From Deltaproteobacteria bacterium (lineage in GTDB: Bacteria; Myxococcota_A; Polyangia; Polyangiales; Polyangiaceae), in contig JACRCQ010000027.1 in the NCBI GenBank assembly GCA_016218915.1, forward strand, positions 25,615 to 89,614: a DNA stretch of 64,000 nt, read 5' to 3'. Below the pieces are notes generated by a model that was not told the DNA's origin, did no database searches, and was given only the letters and a program-made list of their open reading frames with translations. Positions within the stretch are counted from its first letter, which is position 1; every line of letters starts with the position of its first letter. Shown here piece after piece: positions 27,535 to 35,820 of the stretch. A program made the translations under genes and the position numbers.

Positions 27535-28925
27535 AGGCTGCGAGCCTGGCGCTGCTGGTGGCAAGGGACTTGCGACGCGCGCGTGGCGCGCTCGCGGCTG
27601 CGGGCTTCGGGATCATCGCTGGCACGGCGGCGCTGTTCTTCTTCCTGTCGCTCGGCCTGGGCGTGCGCAGCGTGCTGCTCGGCAGCGTGTTCCCGCTCGA
27701 CAAGATCGAGCTGGAGCCTGCAGCCAAGGCAGATCCCGGGCTGCTGGCGCTCGTGCTCGGCTCCAGCCCGATGCCTGGGATTCCTGGCGACGTCGTGGAT
27801 CAGGTCCGGGCCTGGCCTGAGCTGGTTCGCGTGTACCCCAAGCTGAAGTTTGCTTTCCCGAGCACGGCGCGCGGCGGAGCCGAGGTATTCGGGCAGGACA
27901 TCGGCACCAGCGAGATGCTGGGAGATGGGGTCGACCCTGCGCTCGTGGAAGCGGACGTCAAGCCGCCCTGGCGATTCGAGGACACGTGGGAATCAGGCGG
28001 ACCGAGCTGTCGCAGCGACGACGCATGCGCTTCTCCCAAGTACTGCGAGCGCGCATCGACTGAGACCGAAGGCAAGTGCGTGGACCCGGTCCCGGTGCTG
28101 GTCAGCCGGTATCTCGTGGAGATCTTCAACAAGGGCGTGGCGCCTGCGCACGGCCTTCCTCCTGTGGGAGAGTCGCTGATCTCGCGGGCCAATGGAGTCA
28201 CGTTCAACCTACGACTGGGGGAGTCACTTCTGGGACGAGCGAAGCTCGGTGCGCCGCGAACCGTGCGGGCACGCGTGGTTGGAGTCTCTTCGCGCGCGAT
28301 CGATCTCGGCATGACCCTGCCGCTGCCCACGATTCGTCGTTGGAACAAGGAATACGCCGGGGAGCAGGCGGCCAACTCGTTCTCGAGCTTGCTGGTCGAA
28401 GTGAAGTCGCCAGGCGACGCCGGGCAGGTCATTGCGCGCGCATCCAAGACAGGGCTGGTACCGCATGACACGCGGGCGCGGGATGTGAGCGTGCTGATCG
28501 ACGGGATCCTCGCGCTTCTGACCTTGGTTGCCACGGTGATCCTGCTCGTGTCGGCTTCGAACATCGCGTACACGTTCCGCGCGCTCCTGCACGAGCGCAG
28601 GGCCACGATCGGGTTGTATCGGGCTGTGGGCGCCACGCGCCTCGACATCGAAGCGTGGGTGCTGTCGCTTGCGGCGGTGGTCGGAGCCGTGTGCGGATCG
28701 ATCGGGTTGGCGATCGGATGGATGGCCGCGTTCGTGGCGGATCACGTTGCGTCCGCGCGTCTGCCAGACTTCCCGTTCAAACCAGAGAGCTTCTTTGCCT
28801 ATCCGTGGTGGCTCGTGTGCGGAGCGGTCGTGTTCGGAGCCTTGTTCGCGATCGTGGGAGCGATCGGGCCGGCTCGCGCAGCTGCGAAGGTGGACCCGCG
28901 CGAAGCGTTGCTGCAGGGGGGATGA
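27531..28925 (+). CDS. FtsX-like ABC transporter permease with Cys-rich periplasmic insert
   Basis: 464 residues. One membrane helix near the N-terminus (GIIAGTAALFFFLSLGLGV), a periplasmic domain of about 240 residues, and three helices at the C-terminus (about 325-350, 375-405 and 425-455) give the MacB/FtsX fold. The start overlaps the ATPase gene (ATGA at 27531); the longer upstream frame is only the ATPase gene in another frame. The periplasmic domain carries a compact four-Cys insert (residues about 160-185: CRSDDACASPKYC then EGKC) similar to the small disulfide motifs of myxobacterial Cys-rich lipoproteins. That is unusual in this permease family and may be a docking site. Likely function: export of a protein or lipid across the inner membrane. 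Confidence 0.92.
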   Translation: MKAASLALLVARDLRRARGALAAAGFGIIAGTAALFFFLSLGLGVRSVLLGSVFPLDKIELEPAAKADPGLLALVLGSSPMPGIPGDVVDQVRAWPELVRVYPKLKFAFPSTARGGAEVFGQDIGTSEMLGDGVDPALVEADVKPPWRFEDTWESGGPSCRSDDACASPKYCERASTETEGKCVDPVPVLVSRYLVEIFNKGVAPAHGLPPVGESLISRANGVTFNLRLGESLLGRAKLGAPRTVRARVVGVSSRAIDLGMTLPLPTIRRWNKEYAGEQAANSFSSLLVEVKSPGDAGQVIARASKTGLVPHDTRARDVSVLIDGILALLTLVATVILLVSASNIAYTFRALLHERRATIGLYRAVGATRLDIEAWVLSLAAVVGAVCGSIGLAIGWMAAFVADHVASARLPDFPFKPESFFAYPWWLVCGAVVFGALFAIVGAIGPARAAAKVDPREALLQGG

Positions 28926-28937
28926 AGTCGGGACGCG

Positions 28938-29666
28938 TCAGACGACTTCGACGAGCAGCACGTCGCGTCCGAATCCCTGGGAGCCGCCGGTCACGACCAG
29001 CTCAGCCATGTACAGCCCAGGCTCGTCAGGAAGGGTCCAGCGCATGTTGCCTTCGGTCGAGCTCTCCAGCACGCCCCCTGACACGGTCCACTCGGTTGCC
29101 CCTTGCCGCTGCGACACCGGCCTGAGCTCCACAGAGCACCCGTTCTGGCCGACAACAGCGATTCTGACGCCGGGACCGTCGCCGAAGCGGGAGGTTGCCA
29201 GCTTGTCGTAGACGACCGCTTTGCCGTTTTCGATGCGGAACTCGAGGGTCTTGTCCAGGGTCTTGCAGGAGTCGGTGTTGTTGGTTGGCTCCGGCGGGTA
29301 TGTGTTCGCACGCACGGAGAACGATCCAGCTGGCGATGACCCACCGGCGTCCGAGCCCGCGTCGCCATTCATGCGCAGCCGGATGATGACTCCCTTGTCG
29401 AGGACCTGGATCTTTTCGAGCTCTGCGCCGACGAGGTCATGGACCGAGACGTCGGACCACCGCGCACACTCGTACGGTCCGCAGGCGTCTAGGCGAACCT
29501 CCACGATGGAACCGTCCCATGCAGCCTGCGCCTTGAGCGCCTCTGGGGCGATATCTTCGCAGGTCAGCGGCGGTGCGGGGTCGCAGGCAGTGAGGCCCAC
29601 GGCTCCGAGTGCAGCGGCCGCAACCCCCATGCGAGCGGTTACGAACAAGAGCTTCCTTTTCACCAT
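28938..29666 (-). CDS. Lipoprotein coupled to radical SAM gene, unknown function
   Basis: 242 residues. The signal peptide ends in VGLTACDPAP, a proper lipobox. The mature region has four or more cysteines (LTCEDIAPE, DACGPYECARW, DSCKTLDKT, NGCSVELRP), which would be disulfide-bonded outside the cytosol, and an acidic Gly/Ser linker (GDAGSDAGGSSPAG). No family is recognised. The ATG at 29666 overlaps the end of the radical SAM gene (stop at 29660) by 7 bp and has GAAGGAGAGA just upstream, within that gene. This tight coupling suggests that the two proteins act together; the lipoprotein could be a substrate or a surface partner. It converges with the permease gene, 12 bp away. Confidence 0.85.
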   Translation of the reverse strand: MVKRKLLFVTARMGVAAAALGAVGLTACDPAPPLTCEDIAPEALKAQAAWDGSIVEVRLDACGPYECARWSDVSVHDLVGAELEKIQVLDKGVIIRLRMNGDAGSDAGGSSPAGSFSVRANTYPPEPTNNTDSCKTLDKTLEFRIENGKAVVYDKLATSRFGDGPGVRIAVVGQNGCSVELRPVSQRQGATEWTVSGGVLESSTEGNMRWTLPDEPGLYMAELVVTGGSQGFGRDVLLVEVV

Positions 29667-31300
29667 CGCGATCGTCTCTCCTTCAAGCAAGACGGACCTG
29701 CCCGTCCGTACTCCCGCGGCCCGCCTGCCGCCGCAACCCTCATTTCCAGGCGTTTCTTGCATCCGCGCAGCGCTGACAGGAACCCCATGTCCGCCGCCGA
29801 AATCCGTCGTCCAAGCGCCAGCGTGAAGGCGCTGATCGCCTCGTTGTCGGAGGGGTCTGCATCGCGGACGAAGTCGATCGCTTCTCGCAGCCGTGCCACA
29901 GTATCCGAACCGATTTCGCGGGAAAGCTGCGCGAGGCTCTGGCGTTCCCCAGGCTCCACCAGCTCTGGGTGGAACCGCTCGAACACCTCGAACTCCAGAC
30001 GGAAGGAGGCGTTGAGGTTCGCGACGTCGTCCAGCCCGGAATTGCGCGTGCGGAAGGCGAACGAAGCGATTCTGAACAGTAGCTCGACCTTTGGATCGCG
30101 GATTTCGTAGGTCCACGACAGGAAGCTGCCGCGCAGCCTCCCCTGGCGGGACAACGTCTGGTGCAGCGGCGTGCCCGCATACACCTCGACCCTGCCGAAG
30201 TTGAACGGAACCTCCGCATGATCGGCGAGGAAGTCCACTTCGACGGCAACGCCTTCCAGCGTGGCCTCGGGGTGGAAGAGCAGCAGGTTGAAGGAGTGGT
30301 AGATCCCGAGCTGTGCGAGAATTCCAAGGGCCCGCGCGTTGTCGTGAGGGCCGATCCGACGGCTCAGGCTCAGGATACCTTCCGACGACTGCGTCTCGAC
30401 TCCAACGTATACGCGCACCAGCCCCATCTCGCGCAACAGGCGAAACAGCTCGACATCGACATCGTTCGGCCGGCACTTGAGGACCAGGGCGACGTCCACG
30501 AGCCCTGCCTCGCGCATCGACCGATGAAGGGCGCGACAGCGATCGAGATTGGCACGCAGCGAAGGGACGAAGAAGTTGTCATCGTGAAATACGAAGAGCC
30601 GGATGCCGCGCTGGTGGTACTCCTGCTTCATCTCCGCTACGACGTTGTCCATGCTTCGCATCCGGACGCGGGGCCCCAGAGCGGTGCTGTTGTAGGCATG
30701 TATGCAGCAGAACGCACAGTCGCCGTAGCATCCCCGACTGGCAACCAGCGGAGCTCCTTTCACATCGAAGATCAGCGAGGCCTGGGAGCTTCTCAGGGGG
30801 AAGGCAAGCGCGTCGAGCTGGGGCGCTGCGCGCGGAGGGCCGGTCACGATCGTGTCCCCTTCGCGCACGGCGAGGCCGGCCAGCGGGCGAAGAGGCCGGT
30901 CGTCGCACAGCAGCTCGCACAGCTCGCCGAGCGTCTGCTCGCCGTCGTGGCGAACCACGGAATCCACGGCAGGATAGCCGCGCAGCAGGGCTTCGTGCTC
31001 CAGGGTAGCGAAGTGCCCGCCCACGCAGATGTGGCCGGCAAAGCCCCGCGCACGGAGCTCGGAGGCGAAGCCGAGCATCTCGGCAGCGCGCACCTGAAAG
31101 GCTAGCGACAGGCCGCAAAGGAGCGCGTCGGATGCCAGCACGGCCTCGATCGCACGCTCATGGTCCTCTGGGGCGTTGCACGCGACGATCAGCGGTTCGA
31201 ACCCGAGCTGGTGGACGGCTGCGGCCAGGTAGCGCAGCGACAGGTTCTCTCCATGCTCGGCTCCCACGAGCGCAACGGTGCGGCGGGGGAGCAGCGGCAT
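29660..31300 (-). CDS. B12-binding domain radical SAM protein
   Basis: 546 residues. Residues about 8-135 form a Rossmann-like cobalamin-binding domain (VALVGAEHGENLSLRYLAAAV ... HICVGGHFATL). It lacks the DxHxxG His ligand, so B12 would be bound base-off without protein His. The radical SAM motif is CYGDCAFC (Cys191, Cys195, Cys198), preceded by ASRG, with FVFHDDNFF and a GVETQSSEGIL strand as in the B12-dependent methyltransferase/cyclase group (HpnR, BchE, OxsB relatives). Residues after about 440 are helical and specific to this protein. It would cleave S-adenosylmethionine to modify an unknown substrate. The downstream lipoprotein gene overlaps by 7 bp. No RiPP-type precursor or peptidase gene is next to it. 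Confidence 0.93.
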   Translation of the reverse strand: MPLLPRRTVALVGAEHGENLSLRYLAAAVHQLGFEPLIVACNAPEDHERAIEAVLASDALLCGLSLAFQVRAAEMLGFASELRARGFAGHICVGGHFATLEHEALLRGYPAVDSVVRHDGEQTLGELCELLCDDRPLRPLAGLAVREGDTIVTGPPRAAPQLDALAFPLRSSQASLIFDVKGAPLVASRGCYGDCAFCCIHAYNSTALGPRVRMRSMDNVVAEMKQEYHQRGIRLFVFHDDNFFVPSLRANLDRCRALHRSMREAGLVDVALVLKCRPNDVDVELFRLLREMGLVRVYVGVETQSSEGILSLSRRIGPHDNARALGILAQLGIYHSFNLLLFHPEATLEGVAVEVDFLADHAEVPFNFGRVEVYAGTPLHQTLSRQGRLRGSFLSWTYEIRDPKVELLFRIASFAFRTRNSGLDDVANLNASFRLEFEVFERFHPELVEPGERQSLAQLSREIGSDTVARLREAIDFVRDADPSDNEAISAFTLALGRRISAADMGFLSALRGCKKRLEMRVAAAGGPREYGRAGPSCLKERRSRW

Positions 31301-31584
31301 GGGTCCATGATACCATTCTGAGAAGACCTACATGGATCTCGCAGATCGACTGGGATCTGACGCGTCCCATGTAGGTGACGTGGATCCCCGCGTGTTTCAG
31401 CCAAATCAGGGCAGATCTCCGCGCCGAGGGCGCGTGGCGAGGATGGACCAGTGCCTTGGGCTCGTATCCAAGCAAACCGCGGGCCAAGACGCGCCGACAC
31501 GCGCCTCAGGCACATATCCTGCTCCCATTCCGCTCCGAGTGCCCGACGGCCACGCGCCGTGGGCATGCCCCTGAGAGGCTCGCC
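31301..31584. other. Divergent intergenic region with inverted repeat
   Basis: About 280 bp between the radical SAM gene (left) and the thioredoxin-like lipoprotein gene (right). It holds the inverted repeat at 31326-31376; the rest shows no protein-like frame that I trust. An open frame on the plus strand joins the next gene but its early part has poor codon character. Confidence 0.4.
31326..31376. promoter_or_regulatory. 10-bp perfect inverted repeat upstream of the radical SAM gene
   Basis: ACCTACATGG (31326-31335) and its exact complement CCATGTAGGT (31367-31376) flank a 31-bp spacer containing nested GATC/GATCT repeats. It lies just upstream of the radical SAM start (31300) in a divergent gap. 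It could be an operator or a transcribed hairpin. The wide spacer fits a DNA loop or a long stem-loop better than a simple dimer site. Confidence 0.5.
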
Positions 31585-32364
31585 ATGCGGCTCCACCTTC
31601 CCACCCTGGTCCTCGTCGGTTGCGCACTCGCTGCGGTTGCCTGCTCGTCCGCTGGCGGCGACGACTCGCGCGGCTTCACCCAAGCCATGTCGCAATCCGG
31701 CGACGACCCACCTACCAGCGAGCAGTCCAGCGGCGGGTCTGGCGGCTCCACTCTCTGCGATCCTCCTGTGATGCCCGCCGATAGCGGCGCTTCGGCAAAG
31801 GGCGGTACCACGAACGACGCAGGTACCAGCAGCCCCCCTCCGGACGCAGAGCCTGCGTGCAACTACCCGACAAGCGCGTCCGGAACCACTGTGGGCAAGA
31901 TGCTGTCGCCTTCGATCAAGTGGACCGGCTACGTGCCCGATTCGTCATCCACCACCACCTTCTCGACCTCCGAGCTCCTCGACTGCGACGGCTCCCGTGG
32001 AATCAACGCAATCTTGTTCGTCAACGGCAGCGTGGATTGTCAAGCATGCCAGGCTGAGGCTCAGTCGTTGCCCAGCATGATGCAGAGCTGGGGCCCGGCC
32101 GGAGTCGTAGTGGTCTATCTGCTGCTCGCAGATTCCAATGGCAGTACGCCCAGTGCCCAGATGGTCCAGCAATGGCGCAGCCAGTTCAAGCTCCAATCGA
32201 TCTACCTCGCGGCTGACCCGATGTTCGCGCTGTACAGTGATCTGGCGACCGCGATTCCCTACGAAGTCCTGGTAGACCCGCGCACCATGAAGATCGTGGA
32301 CATCTACCTCGGAGGCGCCAATGACGACAAGGTCCTGTCGTTCGCGAACCAGAATAAGCAGTAG
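31585..32364 (+). CDS. Thioredoxin-fold lipoprotein
   Basis: 259 residues. Signal peptide and lipobox end in LAAVACSS, then a linker rich in Ser/Gly/Asp. The C-terminal 160 residues look like a TlpA/peroxiredoxin-type fold: AILFVNGSVDCQACQAEAQSLPSMM (CQAC is the redox CxxC), VVVVYLLLADSNG, then a cis-Pro strand near AIPYEVLVDPRTMKIVDIYLGG. It would reduce or isomerise disulfides in the envelope, or deliver metal. The start ATG 31585 is taken because it yields a normal signal peptide; the frame is open for a further 70 codons. The next lipoprotein gene overlaps its end by 44 bp in another frame, hinting at a paired function. Confidence 0.86.
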   Translation: MRLHLPTLVLVGCALAAVACSSAGGDDSRGFTQAMSQSGDDPPTSEQSSGGSGGSTLCDPPVMPADSGASAKGGTTNDAGTSSPPPDAEPACNYPTSASGTTVGKMLSPSIKWTGYVPDSSSTTTFSTSELLDCDGSRGINAILFVNGSVDCQACQAEAQSLPSMMQSWGPAGVVVVYLLLADSNGSTPSAQMVQQWRSQFKLQSIYLAADPMFALYSDLATAIPYEVLVDPRTMKIVDIYLGGANDDKVLSFANQNKQ

Positions 32365-33229
32365 CGCCTGCGCGCTCTTCGCTCTCGCGCTCGTGCCCGC
32401 CTGCAGTGCTGCTGCCCCATCGGATCCGACATCGCAGCAGCCCGACCCGGTGATCAGCGAATGCACGGCTGACCCGCCTTGCAGCGGAGCCGCCGCGGAC
32501 AAGCAGGGCAACCCGGCCATGTGCGTGCAAGCGGTCGATGCCACGGTGGTCTCGAGCGCCGGACTGCCTGTCTCTGGATTCCACGCGACCCTTTGCGGCA
32601 ACAACCTCTGCAAGAACGCCCAGAGCGATGCTGACGGCAAGCTGCACTTCTCGGTCTGCCAGTACATGTTCCATCCCGCGCTCGACGTGCCTGGCAAATC
32701 CGCCTATGTGACCTACGCGATCCCGATTCCCCACGACCTGTACGCAGTCGGACCGTGCGAGCTGGTCCCGCTTCAAGGGCCTGGAGACCTGCTCGAAACC
32801 CAGGCGGCTGCGCACACCTACTCAGCGGCCGGCGTCTCGCTCCTGGTCGATGGGGGCACAGAGGTCCAGGTCAGCGAGATCAATCACCCTGAGCCAGATG
32901 ACCGGAAATTCCGTGCCGCTCGTCTTCCGCAGTCCGCCGCGCCGACGCTCGCCCAGACGTCTCCTGGCCTGGAGCTGTTCTACGGCCTGGCGCCCACGGG
33001 CTCGAAGCTCGCCAAGCCGGCCAGGCTGACAGTGCCGAATCCCGATGCCTGGCCCGCAGGGACGCGCGTGGCGTTCTACCTGCAGGGCGTGCCCGCATCG
33101 GACGGAGGCACAGGCGCGCCTGCGGATTGGCTGAAGGTCGCAACCGGACAGGTGGACAAGGGCGGAGCCACGATCACGACCGAAACCGGAATCAGCTATC
33201 TGGCGCTCGTGGGGATCAAACGTCTCTGA
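32321..33229 (+). CDS. Lipoprotein overlapping the thioredoxin-like gene
   Basis: 302 residues. A basic n-region and a hydrophobic core end in LVPACSAAA, so it is a lipoprotein. The mature protein has cysteines near the N-terminus (ECTADPPCSG, MCVQAVD, CGNNLCKNA, SVCQYMF, GPCELVPL), followed by a beta-rich domain of about 150 residues without cysteine. The pattern of an early disulfide-rich part next to a thioredoxin-like neighbour suggests that its cysteines may need that partner to fold. No known family is recognised. The ATG at 32321 is inside the previous gene; the 44-bp overlap is unusually long, but the signal peptide begins only there. It converges with the large kinase gene 11 bp away. 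Confidence 0.78.
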   Translation: MTTRSCRSRTRISSSACALFALALVPACSAAAPSDPTSQQPDPVISECTADPPCSGAAADKQGNPAMCVQAVDATVVSSAGLPVSGFHATLCGNNLCKNAQSDADGKLHFSVCQYMFHPALDVPGKSAYVTYAIPIPHDLYAVGPCELVPLQGPGDLLETQAAAHTYSAAGVSLLVDGGTEVQVSEINHPEPDDRKFRAARLPQSAAPTLAQTSPGLELFYGLAPTGSKLAKPARLTVPNPDAWPAGTRVAFYLQGVPASDGGTGAPADWLKVATGQVDKGGATITTETGISYLALVGIKRL

Positions 33230-33240
33230 GCCGCAACAGG

Positions 33241-35820
33241 TCAGGGGCACTGCACACGCGCTGCGTAGACCTCGGTGTGCCCGGCCTCGAAGCTCGTCCA
33301 GGCGAGCAACCACGCGCCTTCACCCCAGGCCAGGGAAGGGCGCGCGTGGTCGCCGCTCACGCGAGCCAGAACCGATGCTGCGCCCATGCCCTCCTTGGAC
33401 AGGCTCGCAACGCGCAGCCTCGTACCTTCGTACCAGGCCACGACGCCATGACCTGCAGGGTCTGATCCGACGGCAATCTGCGTTCCTTGCGGCGACGTCA
33501 CGGCCCGCCACAGCACGTCGCCCGTAGCTGCATCGACTGCGAGCACGTTGGTGCCCCGAGGCTGCCCGCGCCAGCCCACGTAGCAGACTCCAGCCCCGCA
33601 CCCCATCTCCGGGGCGTCGACTCTCAGCTGGGTCTGGGTGAGCCTGCGAAGCGAGCCCACGGCCAGGTCCTGCCGCGGCTTGCTCCCTGTCTCCACACCC
33701 GACAGCAGCCGAGGATCCGACAGCAGCACAGTCTGGAACATGATGTCGTTCTGCCGCCCGCGCTCGAGCTTGTAGGCGATCACCAGATGTTCGGAGGCGA
33801 ACGCCAGCACAGGCGCCAAGGCCCTTGGCCCCACTGGACCATGGACACCAGCAAATCGGGTGAGCTGCGAGGCTCCCGTAGTAGACGCCAAGGTGTTGTC
33901 CAGAGGTCGCGCGTAGATGTTGGACGAGATCCTGTCCGGGTCATCGGCAAAGGCGATCCAGACATCTCCCTGAGGCGACATGGCAATAGAGCTGTTGGAC
34001 GCGCTGGTTCTTCCTTCGGCGACGCTGGACGGGGACGATGCGCGTCCTTCCGAATCAAGGCGAGTGAGCTTGGCCCCAGGCTCTGTGCCTGCATCGGAGA
34101 TCAGCACGGCTGCGCCCTGCTGCAAAGCAATGAGTCGATCGTCCGAGGCCGAGGTCGGCTGGGAGGTCAGCTCCGACGGCGCTGTCGCCCAGAGGCTACG
34201 GTCGAGTCTCGCGCCGAGCAGTCCTGGTGCTGCGCTGCTGTGCCCGTCCTCGGTCCACGTCGCAAGCCACCTGCCTTCGTGCCAGAGAGCAGGCCCGTGG
34301 TGGGCGTGAGAGCGGGAGTCAGGTGGGCGCGGACGTCCAAGACCGCGCAGGGTGCAGCTGCCGTGGCTGGACGCTGCGAGGTGCAGATTGTCCCGCATCA
34401 TGCGGGTTGCGCCACCGTTGTTGAGCTCCACCGCATGCTCGAAGGCGCGCAGCGCCGCAGGAGCATCCCCGGCGGCTATCGCTTGCTGGCCCTGGTTCAG
34501 GGCAGCGACCCAGTCCGGGGACTCGGGCGCAAGCGCCAGGTCCGGTCTTGCTGAATCAGCGCCGGCCGGAGGCGCGATTGTGGTCGAAGACTGCGGCGCA
34601 GCAACGACGACTGTCGAGGGAAATGCATCGAGCGGCGGAGCAACCCGGCTACGCAGCACTCGATATCCCACGAACGCTGCGGTGCTGATCAGGGTGAGAG
34701 CAGCCAACGAAGCGGCGCCGGCCTTGAGCCTGGAAGGGCGAGACAGCGGGCGCACGGAGTCGCGCTCGATCGAGGTCAGGGTGCCGTTCGGAGGCGAAGG
34801 GCGTCGGAGCGGCAGGCTGACCGCCACGGAAGGAACCGGCTTGGGAGCAGGGATCGTATCGGACTGGGCGTCTCTCTCCGAGATGCGCGCAGCCGAGGAG
34901 GCCGACAGCACCGGGAACAGCGCGGAGCTCGGAGCATCCTGGTCGAGCGCGCTCGCGAGCCCCCGTGCGAACTCTCGCGCGTCCTGGAATCGAAGCTCTG
35001 GATCCCTGGCCAGCGCCCGGGAGAAGAAGGCGTCGACGCCAGCCGGGAGCTCAGGGCGGATCGCAGTTGGAACAGGAAGAGGCGAGGCCGCGATCTGGGC
35101 GAGCACCATGGCCACGCCGCGCGACGTATCCCAGAGGCCTCTGCCTGTGAGGCATTCGAATGCGACGCAAGCGAGGGACCAGAGGTCAGCGCGGTGGTCG
35201 ACGTTGCTGTCACCGCGAACCTGCTCCGGGCTCATGAAGGGCGGAGTACCGAAGATGGTGCCGTCGCGCGTGAGACGGGTTTCCTTGCTCTGACCGAGAG
35301 GGGAATAGATGCGTGCAAGGCCGAAGTCGAGGATCTTGGCGTTCTCGCCGCCTTCTTCGTCGCAGGCGAGGAAGATGTTCTCAGGCTTCAGATCCCGGTG
35401 CAGGATGTTGCGCTCGTGGGCCTTGGCAAGCCCGCGGGCGACCTGGGCCATGAAGCGCGCGACGTCAGCGACCTCGAGGCGACCGACGCGCTGCAATCGA
35501 TCGTAGAGCGATTCCCCCTGCAGGAAGTCCATGACCAGGAAAGGGCGTCCTTCGGGCAGCCGCCCGACGTCGTGGACCTGGCAGATGAACGGAGATTCGA
35601 TCGCAGCAGCCGCTCGTGCTTCGCGCATGAATCGCTCGACAAGGGCCGACGAAGCGGACATCTCCTCGTACAGGACCTTGACAGCGACGCGCTTTCCGAG
35701 CTCTTCGTGGCGCGCTTCGAAGACGGCGGCCATTCCGCCAGCGCCGATCTCGCGAAGGATGCGGTACTTGCCTGCGAGCAGACGATTGAGAAGGGAGCCG
35801 GGCGGGATCTTGGAAGGCAT
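33241..35820 (-). CDS. Transmembrane Ser/Thr kinase with large extracytoplasmic sensor domain
   Basis: 859 residues. Kinase domain 17-290: glycine loop GAGGMA, Lys48, HRDLKPEN (Asp143), DFG 165-167, MSPEQ. A Pro/Ser-rich linker leads to one membrane helix (about 367-389). The outer part contains about 30 residues of linker, a helical TPR-like segment (ALNQGQQAIAAGDAPAALRAFEHAVEL, about 440-470) and then about 370 residues of strand repeats (ALWHEGRWLATWTEDG, DVWIAFADDPD, HVVAWYEG ...) that look like a beta-propeller, with a Cys pair in CGAGVCYVGW. This is a one-pass receptor kinase that could sense a ligand or carbohydrate outside and phosphorylate proteins inside. Start ATG 35820 is natural. 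Confidence 0.92.
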   Translation of the reverse strand: MPSKIPPGSLLNRLLAGKYRILREIGAGGMAAVFEARHEELGKRVAVKVLYEEMSASSALVERFMREARAAAAIESPFICQVHDVGRLPEGRPFLVMDFLQGESLYDRLQRVGRLEVADVARFMAQVARGLAKAHERNILHRDLKPENIFLACDEEGGENAKILDFGLARIYSPLGQSKETRLTRDGTIFGTPPFMSPEQVRGDSNVDHRADLWSLACVAFECLTGRGLWDTSRGVAMVLAQIAASPLPVPTAIRPELPAGVDAFFSRALARDPELRFQDAREFARGLASALDQDAPSSALFPVLSASSAARISERDAQSDTIPAPKPVPSVAVSLPLRRPSPPNGTLTSIERDSVRPLSRPSRLKAGAASLAALTLISTAAFVGYRVLRSRVAPPLDAFPSTVVVAAPQSSTTIAPPAGADSARPDLALAPESPDWVAALNQGQQAIAAGDAPAALRAFEHAVELNNGGATRMMRDNLHLAASSHGSCTLRGLGRPRPPDSRSHAHHGPALWHEGRWLATWTEDGHSSAAPGLLGARLDRSLWATAPSELTSQPTSASDDRLIALQQGAAVLISDAGTEPGAKLTRLDSEGRASSPSSVAEGRTSASNSSIAMSPQGDVWIAFADDPDRISSNIYARPLDNTLASTTGASQLTRFAGVHGPVGPRALAPVLAFASEHLVIAYKLERGRQNDIMFQTVLLSDPRLLSGVETGSKPRQDLAVGSLRRLTQTQLRVDAPEMGCGAGVCYVGWRGQPRGTNVLAVDAATGDVLWRAVTSPQGTQIAVGSDPAGHGVVAWYEGTRLRVASLSKEGMGAASVLARVSGDHARPSLAWGEGAWLLAWTSFEAGHTEVYAARVQCP

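Noticed and set aside
31250..31420. Cobalamin riboswitch before the radical SAM gene
   Set aside because: No clear B12-box or conserved core was found by eye; only a simple inverted repeat was present.
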